DNA from: Leptospirillum sp.
GTDB lineage: Bacteria; Nitrospirota; Leptospirillia; Leptospirillales; Leptospirillaceae
Direction: 5' to 3'
DNA length: 24,743 bases
NCBI GenBank assembly: GCA_027346125.1
Contig: DAIEST010000290.1
Location: forward strand, 1 to 24,743
Part shown: positions 17,497-24,616 of the stretch, piece by piece
Numbering within the stretch: position 1 is the stretch's first letter
How the letters are laid out: each line of letters begins with the position of its first letter
Translations under genes and position numbers: made by a program
Notes under the pieces: model-generated
Told to the model about the DNA's origin: nothing
Database searches by the model: none
Seen by the model: the letters and a program-made list of their open reading frames with translations, nothing else

Positions 17497-17516
17497 CAAA
17501 CGGGGAACAAACGGGC
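17495..17516 (+). repeat. Tandem 11-bp direct repeat next to the regulator's -35 box
   Basis: AACAAACGGGG at 17495-17505 is immediately repeated as AACAAACGGGC at 17506-17516, one helical turn apart and overlapping the edge of the -35 box. SARP/BTAD regulators are known to bind direct repeats with an 11-bp period near -35, so this is a candidate autoregulatory site. Confidence 0.55.
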
Positions 17517-17559
17517 CTCCTTTATGATTTACTCGAAGGTACTCTCCCGGAGTGGGATG

Positions 17560-17575
17560 GAGGGATTTTTCCCTC
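17560..17575 (+). other. Small hairpin (GAGGGA-TTTT-TCCCTC) in the divergent intergenic region
   Basis: A perfect 6-bp stem with a 4-T loop is followed by a pyrimidine-rich, AT-rich stretch (ATATTATTCTTTCTTTT). It might be a weak terminator on the + strand or a regulatory stem; the evidence is only structural. This stretch (17521-17640) is the one AT-rich patch in the island's regulatory region and may contain promoter elements for the + strand; I could not pick a convincing pair of boxes. Confidence 0.3.
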
Positions 17576-17683
17576 ATATTATTCTTTCTTTTCTGGGATA
17601 TTCTGTTCGGCGAACCCGCAGACACACCATACTTTCTTCGGACGCCGGAATGTCCGGACAACCCTGTGGAGAAGAGGATCCTG

Positions 17684-17922
17684 ATGAACAAGGGAGACCT
17701 CGTGAAAGCCCTCCTCGGCCGGCAGTGCGCTCTCTCCGGAGATCCCGGGAGATGGTCGAGGAGGCACTGACCTGATCGTCGACACAGTGTCCCGGGGGGG
17801 AGATGCGGGACTGGTCGAGGTCGGAACGTCCCGGCCGGTCCTTTCCCCGGTTTGCCTCTGGCAAGTCCTTCCGGGAGGCGGTGGAGACGAGCCCGGCGGT
17901 CTCCCCCCAGGACCGGTCCTGA
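17684..17922 (+). pseudogene. Frameshifted HU-family DNA-binding protein gene (copy 2)
   Basis: An AGAGGA site 5 bases before an ATG opens MNKGDLVKAL...CALSGD, the textbook HU N-terminus. Frame 1 then gives REMVEEAL (about 17747-17770), the next frame gives DLIVDTVSRGGDAGLVEVGT (17769-17828), and frame 1 resumes with FPRFASGKSFREAVE (17842-17886), matching the HU C-terminal PAFKPGKALKDAV. At least three frame changes are therefore needed, and a G7 run at 17794-17800 lies in the middle. Between GT and FPRF only a few codons remain, so the long DNA-contacting beta-arm (RNPxTG region) is missing. HU proteins bend and compact DNA; this copy cannot make one as written unless the assembly has errors. 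Confidence 0.72.
17909..17920. other. Perfect 12-bp palindrome upstream of the secretion operon
   Basis: AGGACCGGTCCT lies 74 bases before the tpsB-like start and is followed by a pyrimidine run (CCCGTTTTTCTTTTTTCC). It may be an operator, or half of a terminator for the HU remnant. A second short palindrome, TGTCCGGACA, lies at 17651-17660. Palindromes are not rare in GC-rich DNA, so the call is tentative. Confidence 0.3.
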
Positions 17923-17994
17923 GCCCGTTTTTCTTTTTTCCGTCCCCGCGGTTCGCTCCGGCGGGTCCGACACCCTCAATCAATGGAGAATGGA

Positions 17995-19872
17995 ATGATC
18001 GTTTGTTGTAATCACCGGCCGGAACGTTTGGCCGACGGGATCCGCCCGGCGCTCGCCGGAAGCCTTCTGGTTCTTGTCGTGGCGTCTCCCCTCTGGGCCG
18101 CGAGTCCCGACGGGACCCCCTGCAATCCGACGGGGGCGTTGGGAAGCTCGATGGGTGGATGCGCAAAGCCTCCGACCCCTCCGTCTAAAAAGTCGGCGTC
18201 GGGACTGCTCCCGACAAATGCCTCCTTTTCCGCTCCCGAACGCTTCCAGATCCGTACGGAAAAGACCGGACAGGAAGAGACGATCCGGAGGAACATTGCC
18301 GCCTGGGTGGCCAAAAGGGCGGTGCCCCATCCGACCCCATCCGAATCGGCCCTTCTGAACGCCGCCATTCTCAACCTCTCCTCGAGCTCCTTTCCGATCT
18401 CCCGGGAGGAGGCCGGGACGAATCTTTTCACTGTGACGGTCGATGCCCCGACCCTAAACATGATCGCAGCACATCTTCGTCGGGCCGTCTCCTCTGGCCG
18501 TCTCGCCTACCGGGTAAATCGCACGGCGGTGACGGGAGGAACCCCGGAAGAGAACCAGTTCGTCGAGCACAGTCTTCCGATCTCACCGGCCGGAGTAGTG
18601 GATGCCCAGGCGGTCTCCGATGCCCTCTACCGGGTGAGCCAGGTGCCGGGATTCGCACGGGCCGACGGGCTCTTCACTCCCGTGTCCCTTCCCGGAATCG
18701 CCGCTCCTCCAGCCCCGCTCTCTCCCCGGACCGGCGAGCCCTTCGCCCCGGAGGGCCAGGCTCCTCCCCTCGAAACCCTCCTGGTGAACGTGACCCCAAC
18801 ACCAACCTTCGCCGGATCGCAAATCGAGGTCGACAACTATGGTTATGCCCCCACCGGTGCCCTCATGCAGAACGCCACCGGGAACGTGAACAACGCCGGG
18901 ACAGCCGGCGGGCTCTTCTCCGTCTCGGCCTCGACCTCCTTCGGCGGTATGGTTGCGGGAATGGTCTCCTACTCTCTTCCCGTAGGTCTTCTGTACCGGG
19001 TGGGAGCGGATGTCAACGCCATGAACTACAGCCTGGGCAACGGCTTCTCCCCCTGGGGCCACGGAGCTAACACCGCCCAGCTGATCTCTTTGGGGGTCTC
19101 GGGAAGCAACTACAGCGGGGACCTCTGGGGAACGGAGACCTTCCTCGAAGCTCCCGACCGGAAGCTGGCATTGAAAGAGACGCTCTTTCTCAAGGAGTTC
19201 CAGGACACCTACTCACAAAACTCCCAAAACGACCGGAGCCTCCTGGGCGGGACCATCGACCTCTCGGGGTTCCGGAGACTGGGCAAGCTCCTAGCCAGTT
19301 TCGACCTAGCCGACACGGAATACGACCTGACCCAAGGGTCGGGGTCGGATCCCGCCAATCCATTCTACAATAGCACCCAAGGTCTCCAGAACTACTGGAC
19401 GGGCAACGCCCAGCTCTCCTACGCCATCACCCCCGTCTGGTCGGTGACGCTCGGGACGGTGGACCAGCAGTATATCGGGGGAGGGGTCCTCGACCCCATG
19501 CTCCAGGCGACCTTGGGCGGGGTCTCGAATGTGATGGCACTCCCCACCGCATCGCTCTTCGGGAACGACCTCTATGCGGGGACCCTGACGCTCACCCGGA
19601 CCGATGTCTCCAAGGTTGCCACCTTCGCCTCCTCGCTCTTCTTCGACGCGGGGCAGGTGACGGGGCTGGGAACGAACTATTCCGCCATGGGGCCGGGGGT
19701 GGAAGAGAGCGTCTCCGCACCGCACTGGTTCGCCCGGGGCGACCTCGCGGTTCCGGTGGGGGGACTTCCCACGCAGGTTCTGGGACAGAACATCACGGCC
19801 CTCACCGGAGGCAACATCGGCCAGGGGGGAATCCCCCTCCAGCTGTGGCTCTCCGCAGGGCTCCGGTACTGA
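17995..19872 (+). CDS. Two-partner secretion outer-membrane transporter (TpsB, FhaC/ShlB-like)
   Basis: 625 residues from the ATG at 17995, preferred to 17983 because GGAG sits 6 bases before it. Parts: signal peptide ending ASPLWA near residue 35; a Pro/Ser linker with a Cys pair (C43, C56); a POTRA-like periplasmic region (about 140-270, with DAQAVSDALYRVSQVPGF recalling the 'L..L..LP' helix of FhaC); then a 16-strand-type barrel starting at IEVDNYGYAPTG (277-288), the TpsB VDNxGxxxTG signature, followed by SYSLPVG and ending in the aromatic-terminated strand LSAGLRY. The protein would sit in the outer membrane and export the adjacent TpsA without ATP. It is first in a three-gene operon, 77 bases before tpsA, divergent from the BTAD regulator. 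Confidence 0.82.
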   Translation: MIVCCNHRPERLADGIRPALAGSLLVLVVASPLWAASPDGTPCNPTGALGSSMGGCAKPPTPPSKKSASGLLPTNASFSAPERFQIRTEKTGQEETIRRNIAAWVAKRAVPHPTPSESALLNAAILNLSSSSFPISREEAGTNLFTVTVDAPTLNMIAAHLRRAVSSGRLAYRVNRTAVTGGTPEENQFVEHSLPISPAGVVDAQAVSDALYRVSQVPGFARADGLFTPVSLPGIAAPPAPLSPRTGEPFAPEGQAPPLETLLVNVTPTPTFAGSQIEVDNYGYAPTGALMQNATGNVNNAGTAGGLFSVSASTSFGGMVAGMVSYSLPVGLLYRVGADVNAMNYSLGNGFSPWGHGANTAQLISLGVSGSNYSGDLWGTETFLEAPDRKLALKETLFLKEFQDTYSQNSQNDRSLLGGTIDLSGFRRLGKLLASFDLADTEYDLTQGSGSDPANPFYNSTQGLQNYWTGNAQLSYAITPVWSVTLGTVDQQYIGGGVLDPMLQATLGGVSNVMALPTASLFGNDLYAGTLTLTRTDVSKVATFASSLFFDAGQVTGLGTNYSAMGPGVEESVSAPHWFARGDLAVPVGGLPTQVLGQNITALTGGNIGQGGIPLQLWLSAGLRY

Positions 19873-19949
19873 AGATCGAACAGAGGCGGCGGAACGAGGA
19901 TCTCCTCCCCCGAAAAAAACACCCTTTCCTTCCTGAAGGAGCTCTACCC

Positions 19950-22892
19950 ATGAGACAGACCCAAACCTTTCGGACCTTTTCCCTCTTCCACAAGATCGTG
20001 GCCTGTGTCCTTTCCGCGACGATCCCGCCGGCGACGCTTCCGGAAGCCGCCCTGGCCCTTCCCCACGGGGGAGTCGTCTCCAAAGGTTCGGCGACACTGG
20101 GGTACAGCACGGGCAAGCTACTGATCTCCCAGTCTACGACTTCCGCCACCTTCAACTGGGGATCCTTCAACGTGAAATCCGGACAGAGCGTGGCCTACAA
20201 GACGCCGGGCTCCTCGTCGGTCTCGATGAACTATATCGGCGGCACCACCCCGTCCACGATCAACGGGACGGTGACGAGCAACGGGATCCTCTATTTCATG
20301 AACCCCAATGGACTGATCTTTGGCTCGGGGGCGACGGTCAGCGCCGCCGGGGTCATGGCCTTCGGATCCGCCACTCCCTGGGGGACCCCCACCGGTGCGA
20401 TCACGAATGCGGGGACGATCTCGGCCGCGACGGGCGGCACGGTGGCGCTGGTGGGAAGTTCGGTCGCCAACTCCGGGACGATCTCGGCGCCCGGAGGGGA
20501 GGTCCTTCTCGCGGCGGGCTCCACGGTGACGCCGATCAGTGGCTCGGGAAGCTCGTCGCTCTCGGTGGCGACCACGGGCGGAGGACTGGTGGACGACTCG
20601 GGGATTGTTTCGGCCGAGACCGTAAACGGCAAGACCGGGACGATCCTCCTCCAGAGCGGGATGGGCTCCGGAACGACGACGCTCGAATCCACCGCCGTCC
20701 TCGACGCCTCGGCCCCCAATGGCGGGAACGGGGGCGCCATCACAGTCAATGGGTACAAGGTGGTTCTGGACCAGATCGCTCCGCTCAACGTCTCGGCTCC
20801 GGCAGGCCACCCCGGCACGATCGTCGTTGACCCGACAACGCTCGATATCGGGTCTGCCAGCGCCCTTGAGACCGTGGACGGAACTGCATCCTATTTGACG
20901 GCCCCGATTTGTCTGACCGCCAATATCAGCCTCACACAGAGCAATGGCTTGCCCTATCCATGGATCCCCCTGGGGACATCCTCCTCGGCGTTCACCGGGT
21001 CCTTCAACGGGAACGGATATACGGTTAGCGGGTACACCATCACGGCATCGGCCAACGATGCCGGGTTCATCGGATATCTGGGATCCGGCGGAATCGTTAA
21101 GAACCTCGGGGTGTCCGGGACAGTGAACGGGGGAAGCTACAGCGCGATTGGGGGGATCGTCGGATACAACGCCTCCGGCACGGTGGAAACTTCCTACAAC
21201 ACGGGGAGCATCACCGGCAGCGCCTACGTGGGGGGGGTCGTCGGGCAAAACACCGGCATGGTGGAGTATTCCTACAACACGGGAGTCTTGAGCGGAACAG
21301 CCCCCCAAGTGGGGGGGGTCGTCGGGCAAAACTCCGGCACGGTGGAGTACTCTTACAACACGGGGAACGTCACCGGCGGCAACTATGTGGGAGGGATCGT
21401 CGGATTCAACAACACCACCACCGGCACGGTGGAATATTCCTACAACACGGGGAGTGTCAGCGGCACCAACTACGTGGGGGGGGGCGTTGGATACAACAAC
21501 ACCGGCCTTGTGGAGTACTCCTACAACACGGGGAGCGTCACCGGCGGCAGCGACGGGGGAGGGATCGTCGGGCTCAACACCGGCGGCACATATACCGATA
21601 ACTATTGGAACACTTCCGCGACCATATCCTCGGGCAATACGACGGGAGTGGGGAATTCTTCCTCTCCCGTAGGTGGAGTGTCTGGGCTCACGTCCTCGCA
21701 GTTCGGCAATCCCTCGAATTTCTCCAACTGGTCTTTCAACATATGGAACTCGACTGCTTTCTACTCGCCCGCGACCTCGGACCCCTGGTTCGAAGGTTCC
21801 GTTGTTTCCGGAAGCGGAACGATGACCGCCCCCATGCTGGTGCCGGATTTCGCCACGGCGATAGTGACGGGAAACAGCGGCACGTCCGTCTATAACGGCT
21901 CGACCGTCTCTCCCGGATATACGGCGACCTATACGATGGGGGGATCAACCGTCACCTCAACAAATATTGCGGTGAACGTCGGACCGAATGCAGGAACCTA
22001 TACCGAGTCTGCCACATTGTCGGCACCCACGGCCCAGACGAGCGTGGATTCGGTTTCTACGGTCTCCGGGATCTGGACGATCAAAAAGGCAAATCTGACC
22101 CTCTCCGGCTCCGAGGTCTATAACGGGACGACAACCCTTGCGGGAAGCGCCCTGACGGCAACGGGGGTCGATGGCCAGACCTTCAGCGTCGGAGGAACCG
22201 GGTCGGGAGACCTTTCTTCCCCGAACGTGCAGACGAACGCTCCCCTGGCGAACGTCACCAACCTGACCCTGGGAAGCAGCACGAACGGAGGTTCGGACTC
22301 CAACTACAACGGGTTATCCCAGACCGGGAGCTCGGTGACGATCACGCCGGCTCCGCTGACGGCGACGGCGTACTACGCCTCCATGACCTACAGGGGAACG
22401 CTGCCGACCCTCTCGGGAACGGTCGCGGGCTTCGTGAACGGACAGACCCTGTCTCTGGACGGGGGAAGCTGGACAACCTCCGCCACATCGTCCAGCAACG
22501 TCGGAAGCTACGGCGTGTCGCTCACCCTTGGCAGCCTCTACTCCGGTGACTATACGATCACGAATGCCTCTGGGAACTCTACCGCCCTCACAATCACGGC
22601 CGCGACCTCCACAACGGGAGGGGGAGCCTCCGGCAGCTCTAGTGCTGGAAGGATCACGGCCACCCAATTCAATCCCGTGCTCCAGACGGTCGACCTTTTC
22701 CAAAAACTTCCCTCCCTTCCGGGAAGCCCTTCCGCCGGGCAATCCTCCAATAACGCGTCCACCTCCCCGTCGTCCTCCGGCACCTCAACGACGCTTTTGA
22801 TCACCCCAGACAGTTCTCTATCGGTGATTCATTCTCCTGGAGACGACACCAGCGGAGACGGGATTCTTTCCGCCCAGGAACTAAAGCCATGA
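19950..22892 (+). CDS. Filamentous-haemagglutinin-type exoprotein (TpsA) with GLUG repeats and C-terminal EF-hand loop
   Basis: 980 residues from the ATG at 19950 (AAGGAG 9 bases upstream; a longer frame from 19845 overlaps tpsB). Signal peptide to about residue 37 (LPEAALA). The TPS domain (about 38-230) contains ISQSTTSATFNWGSFNV, SMNYIGG, NGILYFMNPNGLIFG and repeated TISA strands: the beta-helix recognised by the TpsB partner. Residues 397-555 hold six GLUG-type repeats (GGIVG...VEYSYNTGSVTG), 798-880 an MBG-like module, then a Ser/Gly-rich tail and a calcium-type EF-hand loop DTSGDGILSAQE (966-977) three residues from the end. It is likely a cell-surface or released adhesin/matrix protein. 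It overlaps the next gene by ATGA. Confidence 0.88.
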   Translation: MRQTQTFRTFSLFHKIVACVLSATIPPATLPEAALALPHGGVVSKGSATLGYSTGKLLISQSTTSATFNWGSFNVKSGQSVAYKTPGSSSVSMNYIGGTTPSTINGTVTSNGILYFMNPNGLIFGSGATVSAAGVMAFGSATPWGTPTGAITNAGTISAATGGTVALVGSSVANSGTISAPGGEVLLAAGSTVTPISGSGSSSLSVATTGGGLVDDSGIVSAETVNGKTGTILLQSGMGSGTTTLESTAVLDASAPNGGNGGAITVNGYKVVLDQIAPLNVSAPAGHPGTIVVDPTTLDIGSASALETVDGTASYLTAPICLTANISLTQSNGLPYPWIPLGTSSSAFTGSFNGNGYTVSGYTITASANDAGFIGYLGSGGIVKNLGVSGTVNGGSYSAIGGIVGYNASGTVETSYNTGSITGSAYVGGVVGQNTGMVEYSYNTGVLSGTAPQVGGVVGQNSGTVEYSYNTGNVTGGNYVGGIVGFNNTTTGTVEYSYNTGSVSGTNYVGGGVGYNNTGLVEYSYNTGSVTGGSDGGGIVGLNTGGTYTDNYWNTSATISSGNTTGVGNSSSPVGGVSGLTSSQFGNPSNFSNWSFNIWNSTAFYSPATSDPWFEGSVVSGSGTMTAPMLVPDFATAIVTGNSGTSVYNGSTVSPGYTATYTMGGSTVTSTNIAVNVGPNAGTYTESATLSAPTAQTSVDSVSTVSGIWTIKKANLTLSGSEVYNGTTTLAGSALTATGVDGQTFSVGGTGSGDLSSPNVQTNAPLANVTNLTLGSSTNGGSDSNYNGLSQTGSSVTITPAPLTATAYYASMTYRGTLPTLSGTVAGFVNGQTLSLDGGSWTTSATSSSNVGSYGVSLTLGSLYSGDYTITNASGNSTALTITAATSTTGGGASGSSSAGRITATQFNPVLQTVDLFQKLPSLPGSPSAGQSSNNASTSPSSSGTSTTLLITPDSSLSVIHSPGDDTSGDGILSAQELKP
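21138..21600 (+). repeat. In-frame GLUG repeat array within tpsA, with G8-G9 tracts
   Basis: Imperfect DNA repeats of 78, 81, 87 and 81 bases (landmark TCCTACAACACGGGGAG at about 21191, 21269, 21350, 21437 and 21518) encode the YSYNTG..TG..YVGG.VG units. The VGG codons create homopolymeric runs: G8 at 21230-21237, G8 at 21311-21318 and G9 at 21476-21484. The high identity between units suggests recent expansion or homogenisation. Confidence 0.85.
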
Positions 22893-23944
22893 GGCTCTGG
22901 ATTTCGCTTGTTCTGGCCCTCGTCGCGGGGATCCTGTTGGCCGGGGGAAGGGGAGCCGCCCGGGCCGCCTCCTGGCCTCTTCCCTTCGATCCATTCCTGG
23001 CCCCGGAGTCCTTCGGGTGCAAGCATCTTCTGATCCCGGGAGCGGAGCTCCTTCCCCATGACCCCGTCGTGGATTCCCGGGTTCTTCCCGGATGGAAGGA
23101 GATCCCGATGAAGGACGGGAAGAACAAGACCATCGAGAGCCTCATCATCAAGGGGTCGACGGTCGTGCACAAAAAGGACAAGGACGGGAAGCCCACGGGC
23201 CCTCCGATGGTGCTGATTCCGACGGGGGGTCTCCTCTACGATGCCACCCCTCTCGAGACCCATCTTCCCGTGGGAGACCGGGGGGTGATCTTCGGCCACA
23301 GGGCCGTTCTCCTCAAGAAGAATCTAGAGGAAGAGACCTGTCATAACTTCTCGGTGCTGGCGGGCCGGAGCTTCGACGTGGGAGACAGCGTCATCACCTA
23401 CCTGATGCCGGGTCCGAAGGGAGGTCCGGAGGTGCTCTGGCGGACGCTGGACGGGGTCTCGATCCGCCCCCACCCGCTCGACGAATATCCCGCAGGCCAT
23501 GTGCCGCCGAAGAGCTCCACCCGGATTTTTGGGGCGTATACCCACGCCGGGCAGCTCGCCGAATACGCCTCATTTTCCGCCCCCCTGCTCCTCTCGGAAA
23601 CATGGAGGATCGGCGGAAAGGAGAAAAAGGTCGCCGCCAACTCGGAATGGTTCCCGCACTTCCGGATGGTCCCGATATCGTGTCCGATCGGCCATCACAT
23701 CGGGCTCATGGTCTACAACGACGTCCCGATCCTTCTCGACACAGACCATGAGATGACGCTCTATGATGGCGCCCTGAAAATTCGTCTCGTGAAGATCCAT
23801 GAAAAATCCGGGAAGGTGGTCTTCGCGCTGAACGGCCGCCCCTACACAGGAACACACGGAATCGATAGCCTGATCGGGAAGGGTCGGGCGATCTCCGGGA
23901 TCAAAAACACCATTGCCACGCTCCGGAAGCTCCGGGGAACCTGA
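22889..23944 (+). CDS. Secreted protein of unknown family, third gene of the TPS operon
   Basis: 351 residues. An N-terminal signal peptide (MRLWISLVLALVAGILLAGG, then RGAARA, cleavage near 26) exports it; no other membrane segment is seen. I do not recognise the family. It has three Cys residues (C44, C151, C265). GVIFGHR (132-138) followed by NFSVL (153-157) and DVGDSVI (163-169), and later MVPISCPIG (C265), faintly recall the sortase pattern GHR..F..L..GD.I then TC; however, the His-Cys spacing is about twice normal and no catalytic Arg follows the Cys. Its ATG overlaps the tpsA stop (ATGA), so the two are made together, and a role in processing, anchoring or maturing the exoprotein is a reasonable inference only. 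Confidence 0.75.
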   Translation: MRLWISLVLALVAGILLAGGRGAARAASWPLPFDPFLAPESFGCKHLLIPGAELLPHDPVVDSRVLPGWKEIPMKDGKNKTIESLIIKGSTVVHKKDKDGKPTGPPMVLIPTGGLLYDATPLETHLPVGDRGVIFGHRAVLLKKNLEEETCHNFSVLAGRSFDVGDSVITYLMPGPKGGPEVLWRTLDGVSIRPHPLDEYPAGHVPPKSSTRIFGAYTHAGQLAEYASFSAPLLLSETWRIGGKEKKVAANSEWFPHFRMVPISCPIGHHIGLMVYNDVPILLDTDHEMTLYDGALKIRLVKIHEKSGKVVFALNGRPYTGTHGIDSLIGKGRAISGIKNTIATLRKLRGT

Positions 23945-23983
23945 CCGGGTTTCCGGGAGTAGTCCGGAGAGGGGCTGACCCGG
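23945..23983 (+). terminator. Possible terminator structure after the TPS operon
   Basis: A nested inverted repeat begins at the stop codon: outer CCGGGT/ACCCGG (23945-23950 and 23978-23983) around an inner TCCGG/CCGGA hairpin. No T-run follows, so factor-independent termination is doubtful. The remaining intergenic DNA up to 24276 shows no gene. It holds the palindrome CTGTCGACAG near 24065, a TAATAGAAT box near 24195 that could be a -10, and a weak AGAAT/ATTCT stem followed by T6. Confidence 0.3.
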
Positions 23984-24276
23984 ACCTGACTTTCCTCCCG
24001 CGCAAATAGGGGATCTTCTGTTGACAAGACCCTTCGAACGGAACCAGTGACAATTTCAAGAACTGTCGACAGGCTTTTTCTGACCGGAATCTTTCTCTCC
24101 CCCCAAAGCATGCGCTGTGTTTTGCAGCTGGTGATCAAGGTTTGATGACTTCCAGAAAAAAACTCCTGCAGGTGTTCATCAAACACTTTCTGTAATAGAA
24201 TGTGTTATTCTTTTTTCCGCAGAAACTTTTTTGACCCGATCGACGACTAAAACGTCCCCCAATACAGCGTTCTTGA

Positions 24277-24616
24277 ATGGACAAGCCAGCTGACAGCTCC
24301 AAAACCCCTACAGAAAACACTGCCTTCCTTCAGGACCTGGATCTTCTTGAAACTCTCCATATGGCTGATTCCCATACGATTTATGACAAATCGATCAGGA
24401 ATCCGGAACAGTTCTGGGGGAAGATAGCGGAAAACTTTCGCTGGTGCCGGAAGTGGGACAGGGTTCTCGACTGGAACCCAAAAACCTATGAGGCCCGCTG
24501 GTTTTCCGGAAGTCTCTCAAACATCACGACCAACATGCTCGACCGGCATATTGATGAAGGACTTTCCAATAATGATCACTCATCAGGCTTCCTGTGGATC
24601 AAAGAGTCTTCTCAAA
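24277..24616 (+). pseudogene. 5' fragment of an acetyl-CoA synthetase-like (acyl-AMP ligase) gene
   Basis: About 113 codons match the N-terminal cap of acetyl-CoA synthetases: YDKSIRNPEQFWGKIAENF, RVLDWNP, RWFSGSLSNITTNMLDRHID and a final FLWIKESS corresponding to the 'AiiWE' strand. Acs activates acetate to acetyl-CoA with ATP. After about 24616 the similarity stops, the composition becomes AT-rich, and the frame ends at 24699 far short of the ~650-residue family length. The start is uncertain: ATG 24277 has no good ribosome site, and ATG 24361 is an alternative. Most likely the gene is interrupted by an inserted element and the rest lies beyond the window. Confidence 0.65.

Noticed and set aside
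17524..17775. Independent small proteins of 72-83 residues upstream of tpsB
   Set aside because: Their interesting segments (MNKGDLVKAL, REMVEEAL) are pieces of one frameshifted HU gene, and the upstream parts show no supported coding signal.
20118..21329. A 403-codon minus-strand frame across tpsA
   Set aside because: Antisense to the TPS domain and GLUG repeats of tpsA; its own repeats merely mirror the tpsA repeats.
21138..21600. CRISPR-like array suggested by regular repeats
   Set aside because: The repeats are in-frame protein-coding GLUG units with variable 78-87-base period and no unique spacers.
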